A stretch of 64,000 nt of DNA from JBDRMV01 sp043825615 (lineage in GTDB: Bacteria; CG03), in assembly GCA_043825615.1 (NCBI GenBank), contig JBDRRS010000019.1, positions 62,001-126,000 on the forward strand, given 5' to 3'. This document shows, piece by piece, positions 39,731 to 48,056 of this stretch; position 1 is the stretch's first letter; the number at the start of each line of letters is the position of its first letter. A program made the position numbers and the translations under genes. The notes below the pieces were generated by a model, which saw only the letters and a list, made by a program, of their open reading frames with translations, did no database searches and was not told where the DNA came from.

Positions 39731-41117
39731 TTTCCGCAAATCTGAGGAGCGCTTTCGTGAAACACTCCATCGGCGCGTAAAGAAGACCCGCTCCGATCTG
39801 GCCGATGCCCGGCTCTTTGTGCGCAATCCCCGTATTTATGAACGGGGTTATGTGCTTTTCCACGATTTTCATTATGTCAAAACCGACCGGTGTCCCTCTG
39901 AAATTAAAATAAGGAATACGGTAATTGCTTGATTCTCCGCAGCAGATTTCATACATTTTTTTCGTGTATCTCATGGCGTCGTCCGGAACCCCGCCCACGA
40001 ATTTCACAATCGCGGGCGCCGAAGCCATTGCGTTGGCGCCGATTCCGGCGGTTTCCGAAATTGTTGAATCGCCCAGGTCGGGGTTGGAATCATTCTCGTC
40101 AAAACCCGCGAAGTAAAGCCCCTTCGGCAGACCGGCGGGCGCGGTGAACCACTCCTCGCCCGTAGCGGCGACTCTTATCCCGATGTCCGTCCCGTTCCTC
40201 GCCATCGCGGAAACAACCGTTGAATCTTTCAGACCGTTAATCACGTCCACCGACGCCTTGCATGCCGCCATCGACAGGTTGAGGTACGTGTGGGGGTTTG
40301 AGGAAATAAAATTTACGACCTCCGTTATAATCGTTCTTGAAAGTGATGTTGAAAGCAGCAGCGGAATAAATTCTTTCAAAAATATGTCCGTGGCGGCGAC
40401 ATTCCTGTTATGACATTCGTCCCCCATGAGAAGCGCCTGCGAGGTTATCGCTTTTACGTCAATCCCTTCAGGGGCATTTTTCAGGGCTTCGCTCATTGCG
40501 GGGGCAAGAATTTCCTCCATCCATTTCAGGTTCTTCAGAACGTCCGGGGAATTCGCGCCGAACCTCAGGACTTTTCCGAGGCCTTCGTTAAGCGTGCAGA
40601 AAGCGCGGTTGCCGTGTTCTTTGTTTTCAACAACATAAACCCACATTGAATACGACACGACGCCCGCCATGGGTCCTACGGCGGAATGGTGATGACAGGG
40701 AGAAAATTCAATATTTCCTCTTTCCGCAAGAAATTCCGCTTCTTTCAAATCCCCGGCGAGACCCTCGTAAACAAGAGCGCCGAGAACCGCTCCCTTAACG
40801 GGGCCGCACATTCGTTCCCATTCCACGGGAGGCCCCGCATGCAGGATAAGATTTTTCTTCATTCCCGGAATGACTTCGCCGGCCCTGGCAATCCCTATGA
40901 GAACCGGCTGCGCGGCGTTAATCATCCGGACAGCTTTTTTATTCGCCTCTTCAATCCGCTCTTTTTTTTCTTCAAGTTTATCCAGTATGCCAATCAGTTC
41001 TTTATCGCCGCCTGCGCGCGGAACAAATTTAACATTATCAACTTCAGCGCCCTGTTTCCTGAGATTTTCGGCGAACCAGCCGAGCCCGAGATTTATTATC
41101 TTTTCGTTCTTAAACAT
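39720..41117 (-). CDS. DUF1116 protein (YlbE/AllG-like, oxamate transcarbamylase subunit)
   Basis: The 465 residues match the DUF1116 family: LGLGWFAENLRKQG at the N-terminus, MINAAQPVLIGIARAGEVIPGM, LILHAGPPVEWERMCGPVKGA (near 92-112), FSPCHHHSAVGPMAGVVS and QALLMGDECHNRN. In Escherichia coli the homologue works with FdrA and a DUF2877 protein as the oxamate carbamoyltransferase of anaerobic allantoin breakdown. All three families occur here in one operon. The stop overlaps the DUF3108 start region, and the start overlaps the PRTase-like gene by 8 bp. Confidence 0.85.
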   Translation of the reverse strand: MFKNEKIINLGLGWFAENLRKQGAEVDNVKFVPRAGGDKELIGILDKLEEKKERIEEANKKAVRMINAAQPVLIGIARAGEVIPGMKKNLILHAGPPVEWERMCGPVKGAVLGALVYEGLAGDLKEAEFLAERGNIEFSPCHHHSAVGPMAGVVSYSMWVYVVENKEHGNRAFCTLNEGLGKVLRFGANSPDVLKNLKWMEEILAPAMSEALKNAPEGIDVKAITSQALLMGDECHNRNVAATDIFLKEFIPLLLSTSLSRTIITEVVNFISSNPHTYLNLSMAACKASVDVINGLKDSTVVSAMARNGTDIGIRVAATGEEWFTAPAGLPKGLYFAGFDENDSNPDLGDSTISETAGIGANAMASAPAIVKFVGGVPDDAMRYTKKMYEICCGESSNYRIPYFNFRGTPVGFDIMKIVEKHITPFINTGIAHKEPGIGQIGAGLLYAPMECFTKALLRFAEIVS

Positions 41118-42165
41118 TTCCGTTCCCCCATTTTTTTAATTTGTTGAGCCGCTCCTGGAAAAATCTTTTTGAGTCAATTTTTCCCGCGCGATTTTTTCTC
41201 CTCGTTTCTTCTTCGTATAATTTTCTCAGTAAACTTTCCTGGGCGTCCGGCCAGACCCGCTTTTTATCCCTGCTGTATTCGGAAAACTTCGCCCACTCAA
41301 AAGGCCAGCGCCGGTTATAAAGTTCCGAAACCGTCACACCCGCCCTGAAAAGATTCCGCCAGTAGCAAAAAATATCTGCAAGATGTCTTTTTCTGTCGAA
41401 TGCCCGGGCGCCGACGTCATAGACCTCGCACCTTTCGAGAATCGAGGTAATGTCAAGGCCGCGCTCGAACTCGGGCGGAAGAAGAGCCCCTTTCTTGACG
41501 AGGTCCGTGCCCTTGATGGAAAAAGGATATTCCCCGTCCTTCTCAACGAGGGCAAACCGGCCTTCGATGTAAAAAAGAGCGGCTGAAAAACCGGGGTTTC
41601 TTTTCCCTAATTTCCCGAAACGTTCAAGCAGTATTTTTTCGGCGCAAGACGTCCCTATCGTAAAAAATAAAAAATGTTTCAAGGGGACTTTCAGGCAGTC
41701 CAGACCGTTTTTCAGGGTTGTCCCCGTGGCTATAACGTCGGCGGCCATAACCGTTGAAATACCGTCAAGAGCGAATTTTCTGTACTGGTCGTGCTTGATC
41801 CTCCAGTGGGCGCCTTTCCTGACTCTCTGCGAGGTCATAAAAGAGGCATTAACCCTGGAAAATCCGAAACACTTGTACAGGATTTCGAGAAGACCGAAAT
41901 TAAGCCCGCCCCTGAGAAAATGAAGAACCGATATTTTTGAATCGTCAAGACAGGAGAAATACTTCCTGCCGAAACTGGACCTGAAAAAAGATGTCAGCCC
42001 CTGCCGCAGATAATCCACGTATTCAAACCCGCAAATTTCGGGCCTGTTGAGAATTTTCCTCGTAAAAGGCGTCGAAATAACAAACCTTTTTACTTTCAGG
42101 CGCGGCAGGATTTCATAAACGGAAACGCCTTTTGAAATCAAAACCTTTTTTAAATAATCGCTCAT
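41110..42165 (-). CDS. Phosphoribosyltransferase-like protein of unknown function
   Basis: I do not recognise the full family. The middle of the 351 residues looks like a type I phosphoribosyltransferase fold: VLHFLRGGLNFGL (near 83-95, a PPi-loop-like position) and VMAADVIATGTTLKNGLD (near 138-156), which resembles the PRPP-binding loop with one of the two acidic residues. The C-terminal ~100 residues are Arg/Lys-rich and contain many aromatic residues (RRWPFEWAKFSEYSRDKKRVWP). It lies between fdrA (4-bp overlap) and the DUF1116 gene (8-bp overlap), so it must be co-translated with them. Confidence 0.6.
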   Translation of the reverse strand: MSDYLKKVLISKGVSVYEILPRLKVKRFVISTPFTRKILNRPEICGFEYVDYLRQGLTSFFRSSFGRKYFSCLDDSKISVLHFLRGGLNFGLLEILYKCFGFSRVNASFMTSQRVRKGAHWRIKHDQYRKFALDGISTVMAADVIATGTTLKNGLDCLKVPLKHFLFFTIGTSCAEKILLERFGKLGKRNPGFSAALFYIEGRFALVEKDGEYPFSIKGTDLVKKGALLPPEFERGLDITSILERCEVYDVGARAFDRKRHLADIFCYWRNLFRAGVTVSELYNRRWPFEWAKFSEYSRDKKRVWPDAQESLLRKLYEEETRRKNRAGKIDSKRFFQERLNKLKKWGNGNV

Positions 42166-43631
42166 TTCCCGAAAACGGCTTCCCGCGCGGCCGTCACCGC
42201 CTGCCTGTTCGTCGAAAAAACCAGCACGCCCGCATCCGTAAGAATTTTCTTCTGGAGACCGTAATTCTGCGGGTCGCCGTCCGTGCCCGTAATTGAAGAA
42301 ATAAAAACGATTTCCGGATTTATTTTCCTCGCTTCTTCAACAGCCCCGCTCAGTTCCTCCGCCGGATTAGAGTGGCAGCCCCAGCCGAGGGCGCAGTCCA
42401 GAAGTATGACGCCTGCCTCGCCGCTGCCCGCTTCAGCAACAATTCTCTGCCTGCGGAGCGTAAAATCCATCATCGGGTGCGGGTAGCCCCTCGTAAATTC
42501 ATCCTCGCCCATATCAATCAGACAGTTCTTAAAACTTTTGAACGGGTCTTCCATTTTCAGGTCCTTGTTTGTCGCGATATTTGAATAAATTTCAAGGTCC
42601 TTTAAAAGATACAGCGCCTCGTAGCACAGAGTTCCACCCGAATAAAGGCCCCTGAGAAAGCCGGAAACTTTTTTTAACTCCGCCGGTTCTTCGGGAATTT
42701 TGGCATCTTTTTTCACAATTCTGCAGGCGCTCAAAGCGGCGTCTTCAAGCGTTGAGGCGAATTTGATATTCGCAAAGTCCTTGAGTTCCATCGTCAGGAA
42801 ATTTATCACGTATTTCTTCCTGCTGTTTTTCGCTTTTTGGATAATCTCGTCGGCGACGGCGCCCGCAGGCGGCTTTGAAATTAAAACGACAACCTCCGTG
42901 GAGGCGTCTTCTTCAAAAAAATCCATAGCCGCTTTTGCCGTAATACCTCCGACATCCTCCTTCAGGTCCCTCCCCCCCACGCCGACAGCGTGGGAAATGC
43001 CGCAGCCGAGTTTGTGAATTACGGTCGTCACTTCCTGCACCCCCGAACCCGATGCGCCGACAATCCCGATGTTCCCCCGCCGGACGACGTTTGCAAAGCC
43101 GAGGCCGTGGCCGTTTATTATGGCCGTTCCGCAGTCGGGGCCCATCAGGAGAAGTTTCTTTGAGGCGGCAAATTTTTTAAGTTTAATCTCCTCCTCGAGC
43201 GAAACGTTGTCGCTGAAAATCATTACGTTTTTTCCCGCATTAAGCGCTCTCTGCGCTTCGCTCATAACATATCTGCCCGGGATGGAAATAAGGACGAGCG
43301 CCGCATCCTCTTTTAAAACTTCCGCGTAACTTTTCGAAACTTCGGATTTGGAGACGGTCTCGCCTTTTTTAAGAACTTCCTGAAACGACTCCCACATTTT
43401 CTGCGCCTCTTCCGGCGCTTGCGCCTTTACCGCAAAAATAAGGTCGGCGGGAGACGCCTTTTTTCCCTCGTCCGTCAGAAGACCGAGCCCCGCGAGGAGT
43501 TCGAGATTCTGCGGCGTCGCCATAACGGAGGACACGTCTTTTGACCCGAACTTTTTCCGCACATCATTCGCGGCGTTCATAAGCACGACCGAATCATTAT
43601 AGTTCCCTTTTAAGACAAAATTTTTAACCAC
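42162..43631 (-). CDS. fdrA: FdrA-like protein (AllF; succinyl-CoA synthetase-like)
   Basis: The 489 residues start with a GTG at 43631 (GGAGG 7-10 nt upstream). They show the acyl-CoA synthetase-like fold of FdrA: an N-terminal ATPQNLELLAGLGL region, LLMGPDCGTAIINGHGLGFANVVRRG (near 158-183) and GIVGASGSGVQEVTTVIH (near 186-203), followed by VGVGGRDLKEDVGG. The C-terminal half has LLDCALGWGCHSNPAEEL. In Escherichia coli FdrA is the largest subunit of oxamate transcarbamylase. The carbamate kinase that normally completes the pathway is not in the window. Confidence 0.88.
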   Translation of the reverse strand: MVKNFVLKGNYNDSVVLMNAANDVRKKFGSKDVSSVMATPQNLELLAGLGLLTDEGKKASPADLIFAVKAQAPEEAQKMWESFQEVLKKGETVSKSEVSKSYAEVLKEDAALVLISIPGRYVMSEAQRALNAGKNVMIFSDNVSLEEEIKLKKFAASKKLLLMGPDCGTAIINGHGLGFANVVRRGNIGIVGASGSGVQEVTTVIHKLGCGISHAVGVGGRDLKEDVGGITAKAAMDFFEEDASTEVVVLISKPPAGAVADEIIQKAKNSRKKYVINFLTMELKDFANIKFASTLEDAALSACRIVKKDAKIPEEPAELKKVSGFLRGLYSGGTLCYEALYLLKDLEIYSNIATNKDLKMEDPFKSFKNCLIDMGEDEFTRGYPHPMMDFTLRRQRIVAEAGSGEAGVILLDCALGWGCHSNPAEELSGAVEEARKINPEIVFISSITGTDGDPQNYGLQKKILTDAGVLVFSTNRQAVTAAREAVFGK

Positions 43632-43679
43632 CTTTCTCCTCCCATCTCCTCATTACCTTAATTTTTCTCTTTTAATTTT

Positions 43680-43919
43680 TTACTGCTTTCTGGAGGCAGA
43701 TTGCAATTTCAGTTGGTCACATTTTGTGACCAACTCACTTCCTTCCTGTTTTAAGCGGCTTTTAAGAGTAGTCCAGTAACTTTTTGCTTTTTTAAAATCG
43801 GGTTGTTCGGTAAGAATGGAAATAATATCAATTATTGAAAAATACCACTTTTCCTTTTTCTCGTCCCAAAGTCGGCGGATTTTTTGACCTTCAAAAATTG
43901 TAATTTGTTTATTGTTCAT
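43680..43919 (-). pseudogene. Truncated BRO/antirepressor N-terminal domain
   Basis: The 79 codons encode IFEGQKIRRLWDEKKEKWYFSIIDIISILTE...LKSRLKQEGSELVTKCDQLKL, the opening of the BRO-N domain of phage antirepressors and related chromosomal proteins. In full proteins the domain continues with a second half and a C-terminal domain. Here it stops after QSASRKQ. It is inserted between two genes of a metabolic operon, on the same strand, and is likely a remnant. A short functional DNA-binding protein is possible. Confidence 0.6.
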
Positions 43920-43942
43920 TTTTTTGGCATAAAATTATTTCT

Positions 43943-44722
43943 TCACTCCCACTTAATTTTTCTCATACAATCCAACGCGGTTTTTGTTACGCCGTCATCA
44001 ACTAAAACCTCGCCTTTACCGCAAAGATACGGTCGGCGGGAGACGCCATATTCCCCTCCTGCTAACCCCATACCCTTTAAAACCCCCAGAGCCGTAGCGA
44101 CGCCGGAGGTCTTGCCGAAAGAGAGGAGCGCCGTATCGCCGCTTTTCAGAAAATCTATGACGGCGCTTGAGAATTTACCTCTCAACGCGTTTGAGAGGAT
44201 ATGCCCGCTCAATTTCGTCGTCCTGGAACAGTCAATCTCAAAGGGAATTTTTTTTCCGAGAATTTCTCTGGATGCGATGTAACCCACGAGAAAATCATCT
44301 CCGGCAGGGGTAAGCCCCGAACCGAGGCCGACCAGTTTCCCGAATTCCCCGTTTGTTATCGCCGAATTTAGAAAGACCTTGAAGTCATCGTAACACCTTT
44401 CCCACATTTCAAGAACTCTGCCTGCAGAGGCCGCCGGAATGTTCACTTCGTCGGGGAGATTCAGCGAAACTGCCCTGCCCCCTGTAATTACGAGAGACAC
44501 GCGTTTCTGATTCCGCAAAATTTCAAATTCGCTTTCGCCGCACACAATCCCGTAAGGAACAATCCGGTTCGGATACTGCAGGACCGTAATAATCAAACCG
44601 TCTCTGTTTATAAAGTAGCAGGAATGCCCGTATGCTTTTTCAAGAGTCAGGTTTTTGAGAGAGTTCTGCTGAATGTCCCTGTCGTATGAAAGAGATTCAA
44701 TCAGCATAAAAGAATTTAACAT
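43943..44722 (-). CDS. DUF2877 protein (YlbF/AllH-like, oxamate transcarbamylase subunit)
   Basis: The 259 residues contain the DUF2877 signature LVGLGSGLTPAGDDFLVGYIA (split here: VGLGSGLTPAGDD near 150-162) and a Gly-rich FGKTSGVATALGVLKGMGLA near the C-terminus. It is the first gene of the minus-strand operon with FdrA and DUF1116 proteins, the same three families that form oxamate carbamoyltransferase in Escherichia coli (allFGH). The last 18 residues are unremarkable. Confidence 0.82.
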   Translation of the reverse strand: MLNSFMLIESLSYDRDIQQNSLKNLTLEKAYGHSCYFINRDGLIITVLQYPNRIVPYGIVCGESEFEILRNQKRVSLVITGGRAVSLNLPDEVNIPAASAGRVLEMWERCYDDFKVFLNSAITNGEFGKLVGLGSGLTPAGDDFLVGYIASREILGKKIPFEIDCSRTTKLSGHILSNALRGKFSSAVIDFLKSGDTALLSFGKTSGVATALGVLKGMGLAGGEYGVSRRPYLCGKGEVLVDDGVTKTALDCMRKIKWE

Positions 44723-44761
44723 TTTTCCAAACGAAACACAACATCCGCAAAAAAGTTTTGC

Positions 44762-44814
44762 GGGGTCAGTTCTATTTTTGTTATTTTTTTCTATGCAAAA
44801 ATAGAGCTGACCCC
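44762..44814. repeat. MITE-like perfect hairpin
   Basis: GGGGTCAGTTCTATTTTTG (44762-44780) and CAAAAATAGAGCTGACCCC (44796-44814) pair at 18 of 19 positions around a 15-nt T-rich loop. It sits in the divergent intergenic region between the DUF2877 gene and the surface-protein operon. The GGGGTCAG...CTGACCCC type is a common small palindromic element. Confidence 0.7.
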
Positions 44815-44885
44815 ATTTTTTTATAGCAAAATTTCAGAAAAAGCTGTAAAAAACTACCATAAATTTGTAAGATGTAAGCAGGAAC

Positions 44886-47800
44886 ATGAAGAAAAGAATT
44901 ATCTGTCTTTTGTTTTTCGCCGGCGCGCTTACATGTTCCTACTCAATGAATGTCAGCGAAAACTTTCTCGTTGATTTTTACAAAGACCCTTCCGGCACAA
45001 ACGCCGAATGGAATACTTCGGACGGCGTTCTGCGTCTTCCGAGGAACATTTCAAAAATTCTTGAAAACGAGACCTCAACCTGCACCGTTACGGGAACGTC
45101 GGAGCGGGGCTGGAAATTTTCCGTAAAAGAAGCGGGACGGATTATTGCGCTCGGGCGGTACTCGCCCCTGTCAAATTCAGAGAACACAACCGTGCACCTG
45201 TGGAGTGATGAGGGTGTCTGCCTGGCGACAGCCGCCGTCAGCGACTCCGCCGGCTGGTCGTGGGCGGACATTCCGCCGGTCAGTGTTTCAACTTCCTCGC
45301 ACTACAGGGTTTCCGTCGTCTGCCCTGCGAATTTCACTTTCTTCAGCACCGTAATTCCCTTTGAGAATCAGTATTTAAAACTATCCTCGGCATGTTTTTC
45401 CGCCGCCGCGGAAGGTTTTCCGTCCATTTATTCCGACGTTGTCTCGGGCGCAGCCGACGTTCTTTTCAGGACGAATTATAAGACCCAGGCTTACGGCGAG
45501 TCCTCAGGGTACGACACGGGCGCGGAATTCGCAAAATATCTTTCGTATTCCTCTTCGCAAAATCTGAATTCCGGAACCGTGAATTATTTTTTCAGTTTCT
45601 CTCCCGACAAGTCGAACTGGTCAAGCTGGAAGAGCAACATCGGAGGCTTCACCGCCGAAAGATATGTAAAATGGAGAATTGAACTCATAACGCCGGACAA
45701 TACAAAAACGCCCGAAGTTTCGGCGCTCTCAATCTACAATAATTCTTTTCCGGCACCGCCCGAATTAATTTATCCGCCAGACGAATTTTACACGAACCTC
45801 ACGAGCTGCACCTTTTCCTGGAACAATGCCTATGACCCTGACAGCAGCGCGCTTACCTACAAACTTCAGCTGGACGACAATACGGACTTCTCTTCGCCCG
45901 ACATAACGATTGCCGGCATCAGCACCTGTACAATAACGGTTACGGGCCTCAGCCACGGCAGGTGGAAATGGCGGGCGCTTGCAAAGGATGATTATGACTG
46001 TGAATCAGGCTGGTCGGACGGTCTAAACGTTTTTGTCGACACGATGAGTCCCTTCAAAACGGAAAATCTGAACGCCTCATCGGTTTCCGAAAACGGAGCA
46101 GTGAAACTCAGGTGGACGAGTCCCGTGGATTACACGTTTAATATAATTTCCGAATACGCGGTCTATATCGCGAGTTCCGGATTTATCTCGCCGGAGGAGC
46201 CGGAGGTAAATATGATTCCCGGTCCGGCGCCACCTCTGTCTCCGGGAAATTATGAGGCATTTGTCGTCTCGGGGCTTGCGGAAGGAACAACTTATTTTTT
46301 TGCCCTGCAATCAAAGGACTGCGCCGGAAACGTTTCCGAACTTTCAAACGTTGTCTCCTTCCTGACAAATGCGCCGCCCGAGGTAACAATAACTCAACCC
46401 GCGGGAAGCGAGGTTTTTTCGAAATCAATATCAGTCGGGTGGAGCGTTTCGGACCCCAATCCCGAGGACATTTTTCACGACGTAAAGATTTTTCTGTCAA
46501 AAAACAGCGGAATTTCCTTTGAAATGATAGAAGAATTCAACAGCGTTGACATAAGCCAGTGGGAGTGGAACGCCACGGGAGCCGGGAACGGAAGCACCTT
46601 CAGATTAAAAATCTCCGCCGCAGACAGCAGGGGTCTTGAGGGTGTGAGTTCCCAGACGGGCGATTTCACAATCAACGATAACAACACACCGCCTTCATGC
46701 TCTCTCATAAAACCGGTGGAAGGGAGCATCCAGACCGGAGACGCCGGAATCGAATGGAATTTTTACGACGGGGATTCTTTTGACAGGGTTTATTTCGACA
46801 TTTACATTTCTTCCGATGGAGCGTTCCAGACACCCGTCGCGGAAAAATTCTGTTTCGCGGACAGCCTGCACGAAGGAACGACCGCATTCATTCTTAACAC
46901 ATCCGGTTACCCCGACGGCGGAAATTACTCCATACGAATAGTGGCGACCGACGGAATTCTTTCTTCGGAAACGGTTTCGGGCGTATTCAGCATCTGGAAC
47001 ACGAACCGCCCTCCGCTCAATTTTTCTTTGGTAGAACCCGAAGACGGATCTACCGTTTCAGCCCTTACCCCTACCTTCAGATGGGAAGCGGCGGGTGACC
47101 CCGACACCGCCTACGGGGACGAACTTTTCTGGCACCTGTATGTTTATACTTCAACAAATCCTGAAACGCTCGTTTACGATATACCCGGGATTTCCACGGC
47201 ATCATTCACAATCACGGCGCTGAATGACTTTACGACCTACTTCTGGAGGGTGGAAGCGGAGGACTCTTCGGGCGAAGTCCGGCTCGGGGACGGGACATTT
47301 TCTTTTTACGTCAGGTGGTCGGAACTCATTTTCGACGGTGAAGCCGTGAAGGGTTACTCGGCGGATATGCCCGCCTCATCCTGCCTGGCTGCGGAAGAAG
47401 TTTCAAATTATGATTCGGTGACAACCGCGGACGAAAGAGCGGGAGAGTCGCCTGCAATGAAACTTCTGGACGGAAAAACATATAAAATCGAGTTGAAGGA
47501 TTCCGTCACGGGAGAGGTTCTGGATTCATCGGCAATGACTTTCACGCTGATTTTTTCCTACGACGGTCTTTCCGTCATATCCCCTTCAACAGTCAAGGTA
47601 TTCCGCCTCGGGCAGGAAAACAGTTGGGAATTCATGGAAAACCAGCAAATTGACAGGCAAAAAAAACAGATTACGGTTACGACCGCAGGGCTGAGTTATT
47701 TCCGGCTTTTGAGTTACGCCGCAACCCTGGGCGCAGTGGGCGAGGTCAGGAATTTTCCCAACCCGTTTAATCCGCCGAACGAAGAGACGGAAATAGAATA

Positions 47801-48056
47801 CGTTTTGACCGTGGACGCGCAGATGGAATTCGAGATTTTCAGCCCCGCCGGAGAACTCGTAAAAAAATTCTCCATACCGCAGGGTCTGGACGGAAGTTCC
47901 GGCAGCCCCACGGGAATAACAAACACCGTCAGGTGGGACGGGAAAAACGGAAAGTCACAGGTGGTATCCTCCGGAATTTATATTCTCAGGTTAACTGCGA
48001 AACCCGTCCCGGGCGGGGTTTGTGAAAGAAAACGTCTCATAGGCGTCCTGAAATGA
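44886..48056 (+). CDS. Large secreted surface protein with FN3-like domains and FlgD-like C-terminal domain
   Basis: The 1056 residues start with a signal peptide (MKKRIICLLFFAGALTCSYS). Several Ig/FN3-like repeats follow, recognisable by recurring APPELIYPPDE, TFSWNNAYDPDS, LQLDDNTDF, EGTTYFFALQSKD, NRPPLNFSLVEPEDGS and FRWEAAGDPD. The last ~110 residues begin EVRNFPNPFNPPNEE and contain FEIFSPAGELVKKF and VRWDGKNG...SSGIYILRL. This is a FlgD-Ig/type IX sorting-like domain. It is the first gene of an operon with a PorV-like protein. It is probably displayed at the cell surface. Confidence 0.82.
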   Translation: MKKRIICLLFFAGALTCSYSMNVSENFLVDFYKDPSGTNAEWNTSDGVLRLPRNISKILENETSTCTVTGTSERGWKFSVKEAGRIIALGRYSPLSNSENTTVHLWSDEGVCLATAAVSDSAGWSWADIPPVSVSTSSHYRVSVVCPANFTFFSTVIPFENQYLKLSSACFSAAAEGFPSIYSDVVSGAADVLFRTNYKTQAYGESSGYDTGAEFAKYLSYSSSQNLNSGTVNYFFSFSPDKSNWSSWKSNIGGFTAERYVKWRIELITPDNTKTPEVSALSIYNNSFPAPPELIYPPDEFYTNLTSCTFSWNNAYDPDSSALTYKLQLDDNTDFSSPDITIAGISTCTITVTGLSHGRWKWRALAKDDYDCESGWSDGLNVFVDTMSPFKTENLNASSVSENGAVKLRWTSPVDYTFNIISEYAVYIASSGFISPEEPEVNMIPGPAPPLSPGNYEAFVVSGLAEGTTYFFALQSKDCAGNVSELSNVVSFLTNAPPEVTITQPAGSEVFSKSISVGWSVSDPNPEDIFHDVKIFLSKNSGISFEMIEEFNSVDISQWEWNATGAGNGSTFRLKISAADSRGLEGVSSQTGDFTINDNNTPPSCSLIKPVEGSIQTGDAGIEWNFYDGDSFDRVYFDIYISSDGAFQTPVAEKFCFADSLHEGTTAFILNTSGYPDGGNYSIRIVATDGILSSETVSGVFSIWNTNRPPLNFSLVEPEDGSTVSALTPTFRWEAAGDPDTAYGDELFWHLYVYTSTNPETLVYDIPGISTASFTITALNDFTTYFWRVEAEDSSGEVRLGDGTFSFYVRWSELIFDGEAVKGYSADMPASSCLAAEEVSNYDSVTTADERAGESPAMKLLDGKTYKIELKDSVTGEVLDSSAMTFTLIFSYDGLSVISPSTVKVFRLGQENSWEFMENQQIDRQKKQITVTTAGLSYFRLLSYAATLGAVGEVRNFPNPFNPPNEETEIEYVLTVDAQMEFEIFSPAGELVKKFSIPQGLDGSSGSPTGITNTVRWDGKNGKSQVVSSGIYILRLTAKPVPGGVCERKRLIGVLK

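Noticed and set aside
43680..43919. Prophage
   Set aside because: The BRO fragment stands alone; no integrase, capsid, terminase or lysis gene is nearby.
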